A DNA stretch of 64,000 nt. It comes from Geobacillus thermocatenulatus (GTDB lineage: Bacteria > Bacillota > Bacilli > Bacillales > Anoxybacillaceae). The position numbers and the translations under genes are program-made. This document shows, in pieces, positions 11,639 to 20,795 of the stretch. The notes beneath the pieces were generated by a model. That model was given only the letters and a program-made list of their open reading frames with translations, had not been told where the DNA came from and searched no databases. Where the stretch lies: NCBI RefSeq assembly GCF_002217655.1, contig NZ_NEWK01000002.1, positions 1,613,164 through 1,677,163 on the forward strand, written 5' to 3'. Each line of letters opens with the position of its first letter. Within the stretch, counting starts at the first letter, position 1.

Positions 11639-11923
11639 TTAGCGAACAACAGCCAAAATGTCGCTTTCGCGCAAGATTAAGTATTCTTTGCCGTCATATT
11701 TCACTTCTGTGCCCGCATATTTCGAGAAGATGATGCGGTCGCCGACTTCGACTTCCGGCGCGATGCGTTGGCCGTTATCGAGCACGCGGCCTGCACCGAC
11801 AGCGACAACGCGGCCTTCTTGCGGTTTTTCTTTCGCCGTATCCGGCAGCACGATGCCGCTAGCCGTTTTTTCTTCTGTTTCCACGACTTCAATGACAATG
11901 CGATCGCCTAATGGCTTCAACAC
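11639..11923 (-). CDS. groES: co-chaperonin GroES (Hsp10)
   Basis: The 94-residue lid of the GroEL cavity. It starts at GTG (11923) after AAGGAGG and reads [11 protein letters not shown], with the mobile loop around [16 protein letters not shown]. First gene of the groESL operon, directly downstream of the CIRCE element. Confidence 0.99.
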   Translation of the reverse strand: MLKPLGDRIVIEVVETEEKTASGIVLPDTAKEKPQEGRVVAVGAGRVLDNGQRIAPEVEVGDRIIFSKYAGTEVKYDGKEYLILRESDILAVVR

Positions 11924-11962
11924 GGGAAACGACCTCCTTAACGATAGTTTTCGCCGTTCTTA

Positions 11963-11989
11963 TTAGCACTCATCTTTATTGAGTGCTAA
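11963..11989. promoter_or_regulatory. CIRCE operator (HrcA binding site)
   Basis: A perfect 9-bp inverted repeat TTAGCACTC - 9 nt - GAGTGCTAA, identical to the CIRCE consensus, placed between the groES promoter and the groES ribosome binding site. HrcA represses groESL here until heat shock. Confidence 0.98.
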
Positions 11990-11999
11990 CACACTTATA

Positions 12000-12028
12000 A
12001 TATTAATGAACTTCTTTCCGTTTTGCAA
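12000..12028 (-). promoter_or_regulatory. probable sigma-A promoter of groESL
   Basis: Minus strand: -35 TTGCAA (12028-12023), 17-nt spacer, -10 TAATAT (12005-12000). The transcript would start just before or within CIRCE, the usual layout for this operon. Confidence 0.7.
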
Positions 12029-12282
12029 GTAGGAAATGCAAAAAAATAACTATTTTTCTCTTTCAAGAGAAGAACGGGCAACATTAAGCCGGCCGGCTTT
12101 GTCTTAAGCTTCTTGTCTTGCGGAGCCCTTTTTCATTATTGCACATTTCCAAAGTCGATAAACAGCTTCGGCCAATTTTTTGACAACGGCGGCAGGGGGC
12201 TTCGAGGCGCACTTTCCTTACTATTTCCTCCCTACATGTGCTACAATACGAATATAATGTTGAAATAAAAGGGGTAGAAGGT

Positions 12283-13017
12283 TTGAAACGCAACTACTGG
12301 TACGTCATCATCACGTATATCGTCATGCAGCTGTCCGCCTTTGTCGGCGTGCCGCTTCTTCGCGCCCTCGGCGTCGGCCAAGGAGCGGAAAACCGTGTCG
12401 AAGCCGCCAAACTGGCTTCTGGGTATTGGGCGATCATTAGTTTCCTGCTCGCTTTTGTTATGATCCTATGGCTGCTCCGCGGTGACCGCGACGAACGAAC
12501 GATGCGGCGGCTGCCGCTCGCCTCGTCATGGATGTGGGCGGTCTTAGGCGTCTTTTTGGCACTCGCTGCCCAAAGCATCGCCGCCAACATCGAATGGCGG
12601 CTGCTCGGCATCAAACCAGGGTCGGACAATACAAGGCAAATCATCGATATCATCCGCCTGACGCCGTTGCTTATCGTCGTCACGTCCATCATCGGCCCGA
12701 TTTTGGAAGAGCTCATCTTCCGCAAAATCATTTTCGGCTCACTTTATGAAAAATACAACTTTTGGCCTGCTGCAGTTGTCAGTTCGCTTCTGTTTGCCAT
12801 TGTCCATATGGAACCGGAACATTTGCTTCTGTACACATCTATGGGAATGGTCTTCGCGTTTTTATATGCCAAAACCGGACGCATTTTCGTGCCGATTTTC
12901 GCCCATGTCGCCATGAATACGTTCGTCGTCGCCATCCAGACGCTATTGGCCGACGAGCTTGAGAAAATGATGCGCCAGGCCGAACTGCCGCTGGCCGTTT
13001 GGAGGGTTTGGCTATGA
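12283..13017 (+). CDS. ydiL: CPBP family intramembrane metalloprotease (YdiL-like)
   Basis: A 244-residue membrane protein with the CPBP (type II CAAX prenyl protease/Abi) motifs EELIFRK, a His in AIVHME and HVAMN, which line an intramembrane metal site. The first codon is taken as TTG at 12283 behind AAAAGGGG; in-frame ATG at 12238 would add 15 residues without a site. It sits beside groESL and overlaps ydiK by ATGA, the same order as B. subtilis ydiL-ydiK. Substrate unknown. Confidence 0.88.
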   Translation: MKRNYWYVIITYIVMQLSAFVGVPLLRALGVGQGAENRVEAAKLASGYWAIISFLLAFVMILWLLRGDRDERTMRRLPLASSWMWAVLGVFLALAAQSIAANIEWRLLGIKPGSDNTRQIIDIIRLTPLLIVVTSIIGPILEELIFRKIIFGSLYEKYNFWPAAVVSSLLFAIVHMEPEHLLLYTSMGMVFAFLYAKTGRIFVPIFAHVAMNTFVVAIQTLLADELEKMMRQAELPLAVWRVWL

Positions 13018-13193
13018 CGCGCCATCCGCGGCTGTTTTCTCTTCCGTATTTCATCTTGGGCTTCCTGTTTACGTATTTGGCGATCGAAAGCGTTCATGAA
13101 ACGATTTGGAACGTCTCCACCATCGCGTTGGCGGCGCTCGCTGCCTTTGATTTCGGCACCGCCCTTCGTCTTCTTTTCGCCTCAAAACGCTGA
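13014..13193 (+). CDS. ydiK: small membrane protein YdiK
   Basis: A 59-residue protein with two hydrophobic segments (LPYFILGFLFTYLAI and VSTIALAALAAFDFG) and no known function. Its ATG overlaps the stop of the CPBP gene as ATGA, so it is translationally coupled. Position next to ydiL and tatC supports the YdiK assignment more than sequence does. Confidence 0.8.
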   Translation: MTRHPRLFSLPYFILGFLFTYLAIESVHETIWNVSTIALAALAAFDFGTALRLLFASKR

Positions 13194-13273
13194 CCCCCTT
13201 CTCGTGATTCGCACGGGAGGGGGCCAGAACATCGATCTCATGGCGGCGATCATATATGGAAACAAAAAACAAG

Positions 13274-13335
13274 AGGCCGGCCCCAAAGCCCTGTTTTGTG
13301 GCTTTTGAGACAGCCCCTTCGTTTGGCCCGGCCTT
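13274..13335 (-). terminator. terminator after tatC
   Basis: Minus strand: AGGCCGG ... CCGGCCT arms with extra inner pairing, followed by CTTGTTTTTTG, located 34 nt past the tatC stop. The loop is long, so the exact fold is uncertain. Confidence 0.6.
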
Positions 13336-13368
13336 GCTCGCTTTCCCCTCCATGTTTTTCGTTCCGCC

Positions 13369-14136
13369 TCACTCATTGCCTTCCTGTTCAGTTGCTCGCT
13401 GCGCTTTCCGATAGCCGATGCGCGCCACCCAAATGCTTCCTTCATACAAAATGGTGAGCGGAATCATGACGATCACTTGCGATAGCACATCCGGCGGCGT
13501 AATGACCGCTGCTAAAATAAGCAGCGCTAAATACGCATACTTGCGGATGCGAACAAGAAGCTGCGGCGTAATAAGCCCTAAGCGAGTGAAAAACAGCACA
13601 ACAATCGGAAGCTGAAATACGATGCCAAACGGCAGCACGAGCTGAAGCAAAAACTGAAAATATTCATTAATGCCGATCATTTGTTGAACCCCTAATTGGT
13701 CAGCCAGCTGGCTCATAAATCGAACGACAAACGGAAACAAGACGAAATAAGCGAAGCTGACGCCTGCTAAAAAAAGAACGATCGACGCTGGGATATAGCT
13801 TAACGTCACTTTCCGCTCTTTTTCATACAGACCAGGGCTGACAAACGCCCAAATTTGATACAACAGCACCGGAGCCGACAGCACAGCTGCGATGACAAAG
13901 GCAAACTGAAAATACACTTTAATCGGATCGGTGAGGCGGAAGGCGTTCATAGTCAAATGCTTCGCCTCGGCCGTTCGCTGCAAATACAAAATGACATCAT
14001 CGACAAAAAAGAAACTAACGACAAGCGCCGCAGCAAAAAAGACGAGCACGATGATGAGCCGTTTCCGCAGTTCGCCCAGATGCTCATACACCGACATTTC
14101 TTTGTCATTCATTGTTTCCTCATCCTGCCTTGTCAT
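13369..14136 (-). CDS. tatC: twin-arginine translocase subunit TatC
   Basis: TatC is the six-span receptor of the Tat pathway that exports folded, twin-arginine proteins. The 255-residue product shows EHLGELRKRL at the N-terminus, the conserved AFVSPGLYEKER loop and the family pattern FGIVFQLP. The ATG at 14136 overlaps the tatA stop as ATGA; ATG at 14112 with a GAGG site is an alternative giving 247 residues. Last gene of the moaC-rex-tatA-tatC run, most like B. subtilis TatCy. Confidence 0.96.
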   Translation of the reverse strand: MTRQDEETMNDKEMSVYEHLGELRKRLIIVLVFFAAALVVSFFFVDDVILYLQRTAEAKHLTMNAFRLTDPIKVYFQFAFVIAAVLSAPVLLYQIWAFVSPGLYEKERKVTLSYIPASIVLFLAGVSFAYFVLFPFVVRFMSQLADQLGVQQMIGINEYFQFLLQLVLPFGIVFQLPIVVLFFTRLGLITPQLLVRIRKYAYLALLILAAVITPPDVLSQVIVMIPLTILYEGSIWVARIGYRKAQRATEQEGNE

Positions 14137-14285
14137 CGGTCGGTTTTCGTTTTTTCTTCATCAGCAAGCCCTTTTGTGGCATCTTTAAACTCGCGAAGCG
14201 ACTGGCCGAGCGACCGCCCCAACTCCGGCAGCTTTTTCGTGCCAAACAGCAACAAAATGACAAGAACGAGCAATAAATATTTCAT
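14133..14285 (-). CDS. tatA: twin-arginine translocase subunit TatA
   Basis: A 50-residue pore-forming Tat subunit: one N-terminal membrane helix ([12 protein letters not shown]), then the hinge and amphipathic helix with [14 protein letters not shown] and FKDATKG. The ATG at 14285 has an AAGGAGAGA site and overlaps the rex stop as ATGA; the stop overlaps tatC. The N-terminus before the helix is only three residues, shorter than in B. subtilis TatAy. Confidence 0.94.
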   Translation of the reverse strand: MKYLLLVLVILLLFGTKKLPELGRSLGQSLREFKDATKGLADEEKTKTDR

Positions 14286-14944
14286 GTATGGTTCTCTCCT
14301 TTTGACGATGACGATGGATAATTTTTCAAAAAATAAACGAGCGACTGCAGCTCAATGGCTAAATCGATATGATGGACGCGAATATGGTTAGGGACGTTCA
14401 ACCGCGCCGGAGTAAAGTTTAAAATGCCTTTAATTCCTTGCGCGACAAGGCGGTCGGTCAGCGCTTGAGCCGCGGCGGCCGGCACAGTTAAAATGGCGAC
14501 CGGGATGTTTTCGTGAAGCCGTTCCTCCAACTCATCGAGATGATAGACCGGCACTCCGCCGACTGTCGTCCCGACTTTCCGCTCATCAACATCAAACGCC
14601 ATCACAATTTTCGTATTGTTATTTTTCGAAAAATTATAGTTTAAAAAGGCGGTGCCTAAATTGCCGACGCCAAACAAGGCGACTTCGGTCACCTCATCCT
14701 CTTCAAGCGTCCGGCGGAAAAACGACAACAAATAATGGACATTATACCCGTATCCTTTTTTGCCAAGCGCCCCAAAATAGGAGAAATCACGGCGGATCGT
14801 CGCCGGATCGACTTTCACCGCCTCGCTCAACTCGGCAGAGGAGACGCGTTGCTTGCCGGAAGCGTGCAAGTTTTTCAAAAACCGATAGTAAAGCGGCAGC
14901 CGTTTGGCGGTTGCCTGCGGAATTTTCGGTTGTTCGTTGCTCAT
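14282..14944 (-). CDS. rex: redox-sensing transcriptional repressor Rex
   Basis: A 220-residue repressor that senses the NADH/NAD+ ratio. N-terminal winged helix ([11 protein letters not shown] ... [13 protein letters not shown]) is followed by a Rossmann domain with FGVGNLG. It controls fermentation and anaerobic respiration genes in Firmicutes. It lies 15 nt after moaC and overlaps tatA, as in B. subtilis (ydiH). I saw no clear Rex operator beside its own gene. Confidence 0.97.
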   Translation of the reverse strand: MSNEQPKIPQATAKRLPLYYRFLKNLHASGKQRVSSAELSEAVKVDPATIRRDFSYFGALGKKGYGYNVHYLLSFFRRTLEEDEVTEVALFGVGNLGTAFLNYNFSKNNNTKIVMAFDVDERKVGTTVGGVPVYHLDELEERLHENIPVAILTVPAAAAQALTDRLVAQGIKGILNFTPARLNVPNHIRVHHIDLAIELQSLVYFLKNYPSSSSKGENHT

Positions 14945-14959
14945 GATCTCATCCCCTAG

Positions 14960-15448
14960 CTAATCGGTTTTTCGTCGGTAATGGCCAGACTTCCCGCCCG
15001 TTTTTTCGATCAAATACGTCGGACCGATGACCATTCCTTTATCAAGCGCCTTGCACATATCATATACCGTCAACGCACAGACCGAAGCAGCCGTCAGCGC
15101 TTCCATTTCCACCCCTGTGCTCCCTTTCGTTTTCACCGTTGCCGTGATGACGAGCTTATGCGCTCCTCCATCGTTTTCCCAAGCAAAAGCAATGTCCACC
15201 CCCTTTAACATGAGCGGGTGGCACATTGGAATAAGGTCAGCTGTCTTCTTCGCTGCCATCACCCCCGCCACTTGAGCGACGGCAAGCACATCCCCTTTCT
15301 CGATCGCATTGCTCGTCATTTTTTCGTAAATTTCCCGGCTGACCGTCACGCTCGTTTGCGCCACAGCCACTCGCACGGTATCTTCTTTGTGCGTAATATC
15401 AACCATTTTCGCGCGCCCTTGTTCATTGAAATGAGTGAATGACGACAA
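14960..15448 (-). CDS. moaC: cyclic pyranopterin monophosphate synthase MoaC
   Basis: MoaC converts the MoaA product to cyclic pyranopterin monophosphate, the second half of step one in molybdenum cofactor synthesis. The 162-residue product has [20 protein letters not shown] and EMEALTA. The start is taken as TTG at 15448: the sequence GGAGGAG lies 6 nt before it, inside what would be the first codons of the longer ATG start at 15463, and the resulting N-terminus matches B. subtilis MoaC as I recall it. Confidence 0.95.
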   Translation of the reverse strand: MSSFTHFNEQGRAKMVDITHKEDTVRVAVAQTSVTVSREIYEKMTSNAIEKGDVLAVAQVAGVMAAKKTADLIPMCHPLMLKGVDIAFAWENDGGAHKLVITATVKTKGSTGVEMEALTAASVCALTVYDMCKALDKGMVIGPTYLIEKTGGKSGHYRRKTD

Positions 15449-15545
15449 GACAATCTCCTCCATTTATACACTATACACGATTTTTCATCATTCGTCTTTG
15501 ACCGTTTTTGCGACTTACGTTAAACTATTCGCGAGGTGAACTGAC

Positions 15546-17483
15546 ATGATCATTTTGCAAGTGCACGGGCTCACGAAATATTTCGGCGCTGACCTTATTT
15601 TATCGAATATAAAACTAGAAATACAGTCCCGCGACCGAATGGCCCTTGTCGGCCGCAACGGAGCGGGAAAATCGACATTGTTGAAAATCATCGCCGGTGA
15701 ACTCTCTTTCGACAGCGGCAACATCATCAAACCAAACCATATCAAAATTGGCTATTTGGCGCAAAACAGCGCGCAAAACAGCGGGCTCGACTCGCCGCGT
15801 TCCATTTGGGACGAAATGCTTGAGGTATTCACCCCGCTTCTAGGACTCGAAAAACAGCTTGCCGAACTCAGCATGCAACTCGGCGACCCAGACGTACTCG
15901 CCGATCCCGCTCGCTATGAAAAAACGTTGAAAACGTATGACGAACTGCAAGAACAATATAAAGAACAAGGCGGCTACCAATACGAAGCCGACATCCGCTC
16001 CGTTTTGCACGGGCTGCAGTTTTCCTCCTATGATTATAAAACAACGCCGATCTCGTCGTTAAGCGGCGGACAGCGGACGCGGCTTGCCCTTGGGAAATTG
16101 CTGTTGTCCAAGCCGGATTTATTGATTTTGGACGAGCCCACGAACCATTTGGATCTTGAGACGCTCGCCTGGCTGGAGCAGTACTTGCAAGCCTATCCCG
16201 GTGCCGTCCTGGTTGTTTCCCACGACCGCTACTTTTTAGACAAAATCGTCACCGACGTATACGAACTGTCGAATGCCACGCTCAAACACTATGCCGGCAA
16301 CTACAGCCGCTATTTGGAGTTGCGGGCCGAGCAATACGAACAAGAGCTAAAACGATACGAGAAACAGCAAGAAGAAATCGCCCGACTCCAAGACTTCATC
16401 CAGCGCAACATCGCCCGTGCCTCGACGGCCAAACGGGCGCAAAGCCGGCGAAAGCAACTGGAAAAAATAGAACGGCTCGAACGGCCTGTCGGCGATGAAA
16501 AATCAGCCTCCTTTTCGTTCTCGATCGATCGGCCGAGCGGCTATGAAGTGCTCACCGCTGAAGACATAGCCGTTGGCTATGGCGACGGTGCACCCATCAT
16601 CCGCCAAATCAGCTTCCGCATCACGCGCGGCGAAAGCGTCGCTCTAGTCGGGCCAAACGGCATCGGCAAGTCGACATTGCTGAAGGCGATCGCCCGAAAA
16701 CTCCCTATCCAAACAGGAGAGCTCCGCTACGGCGCAAACGTCCAAATCGGCTATTACGATCAAGACCAAGCTGATTTGTCATCGAACAAACGGGTGCTTG
16801 ACGAGCTGTGGGACGCCTACCCCGAAAAGACGGAAAAAGAAATTCGCACCGTGCTCGGCAACTTCCTGTTTTCCGGCGATGACGTTTTAAAACCGGTCTC
16901 CGCTTTAAGCGGCGGGGAGAAAGCACGCCTTTCGCTCGCCAAGCTGATGTTGCAAAAAGCAAATGTCCTTCTTTTGGACGAACCGACAAACCATCTCGAC
17001 CTCGACAGCAAAGAGGTGCTCGAGCAAGCACTCATCGACTACCCGGGAACGATTTTGTTCGTTTCCCATGACCGCTATTTCATCAACCGAATCGCAACAA
17101 AGGTGTTTGAACTTTCCAGCAGAGGCCTAACGGAATACTTAGGCGACTATGATTACTACATCGCCAAAAAAGAAGAAATGCGCGAACTGGCGCTCCTGAA
17201 CGTCCGCCCGGCAGAAACGGCAAGCGATTCTGTCAAAACAACGTACGAGCAAGAAAAAGAGGAAAAAAAACGACGGCGCCAACGGCAGCGCCGCTTGGAT
17301 GAAATCGAAGCCGAGATTGCAGCGCTTGAAGCACAAATCGCGGAGATCGAACAGCAACTTTGTGATCCATCCGTTTACAGCGACTATGAGACGATGCAAC
17401 GATTGACGCAAGAAAACGACGAGCGAAAGCAACGAGTCGAAATGTTATTGGCCGAATGGGAACAACTTTATACTTCACTATAA
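15546..17483 (+). CDS. ydiF: ABC-F type ATP-binding protein (YdiF-like)
   Basis: A 645-residue soluble protein with two ABC domains and no membrane segments: Walker A GRNGAGKSTLLK and GPNGIGKSTLLK, signatures LSGGQRTRLAL and LSGGEKARLSL, and DEPTNHLDL twice. The linker between the domains is charged and the C-terminus is a coiled coil rich in K/R/E. ABC-F proteins act on ribosomes (translation rescue or antibiotic protection). Divergent from moaC, as in B. subtilis. Specific role unknown. Confidence 0.94.
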   Translation: MIILQVHGLTKYFGADLILSNIKLEIQSRDRMALVGRNGAGKSTLLKIIAGELSFDSGNIIKPNHIKIGYLAQNSAQNSGLDSPRSIWDEMLEVFTPLLGLEKQLAELSMQLGDPDVLADPARYEKTLKTYDELQEQYKEQGGYQYEADIRSVLHGLQFSSYDYKTTPISSLSGGQRTRLALGKLLLSKPDLLILDEPTNHLDLETLAWLEQYLQAYPGAVLVVSHDRYFLDKIVTDVYELSNATLKHYAGNYSRYLELRAEQYEQELKRYEKQQEEIARLQDFIQRNIARASTAKRAQSRRKQLEKIERLERPVGDEKSASFSFSIDRPSGYEVLTAEDIAVGYGDGAPIIRQISFRITRGESVALVGPNGIGKSTLLKAIARKLPIQTGELRYGANVQIGYYDQDQADLSSNKRVLDELWDAYPEKTEKEIRTVLGNFLFSGDDVLKPVSALSGGEKARLSLAKLMLQKANVLLLDEPTNHLDLDSKEVLEQALIDYPGTILFVSHDRYFINRIATKVFELSSRGLTEYLGDYDYYIAKKEEMRELALLNVRPAETASDSVKTTYEQEKEEKKRRRQRQRRLDEIEAEIAALEAQIAEIEQQLCDPSVYSDYETMQRLTQENDERKQRVEMLLAEWEQLYTSL

Positions 17484-17487
17484 ACGA

Positions 17488-17520
17488 CAACCCGCCGAAA
17501 CTAGAGGCGGGTTGTTCTTT
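17488..17520 (+). terminator. ydiF terminator
   Basis: Stem ACAACCCGCC / GGCGGGTTGT with a 9-nt loop, followed by TCTTT, five nt after the ydiF stop. Confidence 0.9.
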
Positions 17521-17531
17521 AGTTAGTCACA

Positions 17532-17703
17532 TTATCCACAAAAGAATCCACAATTTCCACCATGGAATATAAGTTATTCACCAACTTTTCCACACTATCC
17601 ACAAAAAGCATCTTCCTTTTGCACAAAAATCGCTGTGTATTGTTTTTCTTATGTTGATCGTGTTTTACCTCTTTTTCCACATTGTCCACAGATTTGTGGA
17701 TAA
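17532..17703. promoter_or_regulatory. cluster of DnaA-box-like 9-mers between ydiF and tsaD
   Basis: Two perfect TTATCCACA boxes, 17532-17540 on the plus strand and 17695-17703 on the minus strand, bracket several one-mismatch boxes: TTTTCCACA at 17586, CTATCCACA at 17595, TTTTCCACA at 17673 and TTGTCCACA at 17682. No gene fits in this gap between two terminators. From memory, the B. subtilis gcp-ydiF gap is one of the chromosomal DnaA-binding clusters outside oriC; that recall needs checking. Confidence 0.75.
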
Positions 17704-17735
17704 AAATATACACAACCTTTTTTCACACGAAAACA

Positions 17736-17778
17736 AAAAGGGCGATCCGTTTGCGGCAGGCAAACGGATCGCCCTTTT
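17736..17778. terminator. bidirectional terminator after tsaD
   Basis: A perfect 18-bp stem AAAAGGGCGATCCGTTTG / CAAACGGATCGCCCTTTT with a 7-nt loop, 28 nt past the tsaD stop. Confidence 0.92.
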
Positions 17779-17805
17779 GTGTCTTTCTCGTTTCAGCTCA
17801 ACTGC

Positions 17806-18819
17806 CTAGACAAGCGGCAAGCTTGGATTGGCGTTGAGCGCCAAATCAGCCCGCTTTCCTTGTTGATATAACACGGTTCCCGCAACGGCAATCATCGCCG
17901 CATTATCGGTGCATAGCGATAACGGCGGGATGACAAGCTCCACGTCGGGAAGCTCTTTCATTTTCTCCTGCAGTGCAGCCCGCAGCCCACGGTTGGCCGC
18001 CACCCCGCCGGCGAGCAGCACTTGCCGTACGCCGTATTCTTTGGCGGCCTGCGCCGTTTTCGTCACCAGCACATCGATCACGCTGGCCTGAAAGCTCGCG
18101 GCCATCTGTCTCGGATCGATCTCCTCACCGCGCTGCTTCGCATTGTGGAGCGCATTGAGAACCGCCGATTTTAAACCACTGAAGCTGAAATCATACGAAC
18201 CTTCCTCAAGCCACGCTCGCGGCAAATCCATCACGGGCTCGCCCTCATGAGCCAGCCGGTCGATGTGCGGTCCTCCTGGGTACGGAAGGCCTAAAGCCCG
18301 CGCCACCTTGTCATACGCCTCACCGGCAGCGTCATCGCGCGTTTCACCGATCACCACAAAATTCCCGTGCTCCTTCATGAACACGAGTTCCGTATGACCA
18401 CCGGAAACGACGAGCGCCAACAGCGGGAACTTCATTTCGGTCACTAATTGATTGGCGTAAATATGACCGGCGATATGATGCACCCCAATAAGCGGCAATC
18501 CATGGGCAAACGCTAACGCTTTCGCCGCGTTGACCCCGACAAGAAGCGCTCCAACAAGCCCCGGTCCGGCCGTCACCGCCACCGCATCAAGGTCCGCAAA
18601 CGATACGCCGGCCTGCTGCATCGCTTCTTCAATCACAAGCGTAATTTGCTCCACATGATGGCGGGAAGCAATTTCCGGCACGACGCCGCCAAACCGCCGA
18701 TGGCTTTCCATTTGCGACGCCACTACATTCGATAAAGCCTCTCTTCCGTTTTTCACGACTGCTGCGGCCGTTTCATCGCAGCTCGTTTCAATACCTAACA
18801 TATATACATCTTCATTCAT
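17806..18819 (-). CDS. tsaD: tRNA N6-threonylcarbamoyladenosine transferase TsaD
   Basis: TsaD, with TsaB and TsaE, transfers threonylcarbamoyl from its adenylate to A37 of ANN-decoding tRNAs. The 337-residue ASKHA-fold protein has [10 protein letters not shown], the metal-binding [17 protein letters not shown] and [13 protein letters not shown]. The ATG at 18819 overlaps the rimI stop as ATGA and gives the family N-terminus. TsaE and TsaB are encoded upstream in the same operon. Confidence 0.98.
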   Translation of the reverse strand: MNEDVYMLGIETSCDETAAAVVKNGREALSNVVASQMESHRRFGGVVPEIASRHHVEQITLVIEEAMQQAGVSFADLDAVAVTAGPGLVGALLVGVNAAKALAFAHGLPLIGVHHIAGHIYANQLVTEMKFPLLALVVSGGHTELVFMKEHGNFVVIGETRDDAAGEAYDKVARALGLPYPGGPHIDRLAHEGEPVMDLPRAWLEEGSYDFSFSGLKSAVLNALHNAKQRGEEIDPRQMAASFQASVIDVLVTKTAQAAKEYGVRQVLLAGGVAANRGLRAALQEKMKELPDVELVIPPLSLCTDNAAMIAVAGTVLYQQGKRADLALNANPSLPLV

Positions 18820-19268
18820 ATCAGCTTCACCCACATGACTAACGCGTCTTCAAAGTTATCCGGATAATACCGTTTGCGAATGCCTCCGTTGCGAAACCCA
18901 AGCTTTCGGTACAGCGACTGAGCCACATGATTGGACACACGCACCTCAAGCGTCATCGTCGCCGCCCCGCGCTGCCTGGCCATGTCCATCAAGCATCGCA
19001 TGAGCGCTTCACCAAGCTTTTGCCCACGAAACTGCGGCAACACGGCTACATTCGTCACATGCGCCTCATCGATGACAAGCCACATCCCACCATACCCAAT
19101 GATCCGCCCGTTGTACACCATGACGATATATTTGGCGTAGCGGTTGTACATGAGCTCGTTATAAAACGATTCACGACTCCAAGGCGCAGTAAACGATGCC
19201 TGCTCGACTCGCACGACTTCATCAATGTCATGAATGGTCATTGGCCGAAATTGAACATTGATCCCCAT
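18816..19268 (-). CDS. rimI: ribosomal protein N-alanine acetyltransferase RimI-like
   Basis: A 150-residue GNAT acetyltransferase with acetyl-CoA binding [13 protein letters not shown] and the RimI-like start [12 protein letters not shown]. It sits inside the tsaB-tsaD operon, as in B. subtilis (ydiD). The ATG at 19268 follows AAGGGG and overlaps the end of tsaB by 41 nt; ATG at 19241 would cut the first conserved strand. N-terminal acetylation of S18 is the classic role; the substrate here is unproven. Confidence 0.92.
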   Translation of the reverse strand: MGINVQFRPMTIHDIDEVVRVEQASFTAPWSRESFYNELMYNRYAKYIVMVYNGRIIGYGGMWLVIDEAHVTNVAVLPQFRGQKLGEALMRCLMDMARQRGAATMTLEVRVSNHVAQSLYRKLGFRNGGIRKRYYPDNFEDALVMWVKLI

Positions 19269-19968
19269 CGTTCTGTTCCCCTTTTTGTTTCGCGAGCCAT
19301 TTCACCTCCGCCTCGGCAAGGCGGAGGTAGTTCGGCACAAACAGATGGGCGTTCTCGCGCTCTTTTTGTTTGCCTAGCATCACCAACTCGCTCGGACGCG
19401 GCAACGCCAAAGACGGCGGGGCCACGTGAACCCGTTCGCCTAAATGACTTCGAAACAAATCACGATATAGCGGTGCATCCGCACCAATGAACAATACATC
19501 CTCTTCCTGCTTGCTCAACCAACGCGCCCACTCATCCGCCGCCACAATCCTGTCCTCCTCAAGACAGCGGAGCGCGCCGCCTTCGTAGCGATAAAGACCG
19601 GTGTAAATTTGTCCGCGCCGTGCGTCAAACAGCGGAACGATCACCCCAGGAAAATAACGGCCATTGGCGGCGAGCACCTCAAGGCTCGACACCCCGGCGA
19701 TCGGAATACCGAGCGACCAAGCAAGCGTTTTCGCAATCGTCACGCCGATCCGCACCCCGGTATACGACCCCGGCCCTTTCGCTACAACGATTAAATCGAG
19801 ATCTTTTGGAGCAACGTCACATCGTCGAAGCAACAACTCAATGGCTGGCATCGCCCGAGATGAATGGTCTTTTTTCACATTGGTGATGAATTCCCCTTTC
19901 ACGACATCACCATCTACCAACGCAATGCCAAGCGGCATATTCGATGTATCAATTCCCAATACTTTCAT
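19228..19968 (-). CDS. tsaB: t6A synthesis protein TsaB
   Basis: A 246-residue inactive paralogue and partner of TsaD, needed for tRNA t6A37. It reads LGIDTSNMPLGIAL at the N-terminus and GPGSYTGVRIGVTIAKTLAW, the TsaB signature. The ATG at 19968 overlaps the tsaE stop as ATGA; the upstream in-frame start would lie within tsaE. Confidence 0.97.
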   Translation of the reverse strand: MKVLGIDTSNMPLGIALVDGDVVKGEFITNVKKDHSSRAMPAIELLLRRCDVAPKDLDLIVVAKGPGSYTGVRIGVTIAKTLAWSLGIPIAGVSSLEVLAANGRYFPGVIVPLFDARRGQIYTGLYRYEGGALRCLEEDRIVAADEWARWLSKQEEDVLFIGADAPLYRDLFRSHLGERVHVAPPSLALPRPSELVMLGKQKERENAHLFVPNYLRLAEAEVKWLAKQKGEQNDGDQCSISANDHS

Positions 19969-20423
19969 GACGGAAAAATCTCCTTGCACAACTGTTCATA
20001 ACGCTCCCCCGACGGCTCAAAGCGAAGCAACCGCTCATCACCGCCTCGATGAAACAAGAAAACAGTCAGCCGTTCCTCAGGCAACTGGCCGGCGATCAAA
20101 TGCGCCCATTCAACAACCGTAACGCCATCGCCAGCAAAATATTCGTCAAATCCAAGATCTTCCCATTCATCTTCAAGTCGGTATACATCCATATGATAAA
20201 GCGGAAGCCGACCATCATATTGCTTAATAATCGTAAACGTCGGGCTATTGACCGTTTGCGTAATGCCCAGTCCTTCAGCAAGACCTTTCGTAAACGTTGT
20301 CTTTCCCGCCCCGAGATCACCTTCTAATGCGATGACCATTCCCGGCTCAAGATGTTCCGCCAACCGGCGGGCCACCGTTTTCGTTTCTTCCGGAGAATGC
20401 ACCAAAATTTCAATTTTTTTCAT
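19965..20423 (-). CDS. tsaE: t6A synthesis ATPase TsaE
   Basis: A 152-residue P-loop ATPase with Walker A EGDLGAGKTTFTKG and NSPTFTI, the third component of the TsaBDE complex. First gene of the operon, all four members joined by overlaps. In B. subtilis thiL lies upstream; here the 5S rRNA gene does, and thiL is not present between them. Confidence 0.97.
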   Translation of the reverse strand: MKKIEILVHSPEETKTVARRLAEHLEPGMVIALEGDLGAGKTTFTKGLAEGLGITQTVNSPTFTIIKQYDGRLPLYHMDVYRLEDEWEDLGFDEYFAGDGVTVVEWAHLIAGQLPEERLTVFLFHRGGDERLLRFEPSGERYEQLCKEIFPS

Positions 20424-20655
20424 TTTGTTCTACCTTATCCCCTTTTATCATCTTCACTCTTGCTTTTGAAATTGTATCATATTCGAACATCTTGCCGCCA
20501 CTTCCAAAACGAAAAATAGGCATAGGAGAAAAGGGAAAACAAAAAGGACGATCCCGCATAGCCATTTGGCTCGCTGACAGATCGCCCTGTTGCGTAATCG
20601 CCCCTAAAAAAGAAAAGGGAATGAGGCGTGTCGAAACTCCCTGGTGAATGAAGCT
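20424..20655. other. spacer between tsaE and the 5S rRNA gene
   Basis: No gene is seen. The part next to tsaE holds the likely tsaE promoter region, and the rest holds the rRNA terminator listed separately. Confidence 0.5.
20540..20588 (-). terminator. rRNA operon terminator
   Basis: Minus strand: AGGGCGATC ... GATCGTCCT with an additional inner stem (GAGCC/GGCT), followed by TTTTTGTTTTCCC, about 70 nt downstream of 5S. Confidence 0.75.
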
Positions 20656-20773
<118 letters not shown>

Positions 20774-20795
20774 AATGGTGATCATCTTGGAGATG

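Noticed and set aside
12084-12293. A small Cys-rich frame on the minus strand upstream of the CPBP gene
   Set aside because: It overlaps the CPBP start region, has no ribosome binding site and its Cys content comes from a low-complexity stretch.
14282-15545. A Rex operator near rex/moaC
   Set aside because: I looked for TTGTGAA...TTCACAA and found no convincing match in the gap before moaC or near rex.
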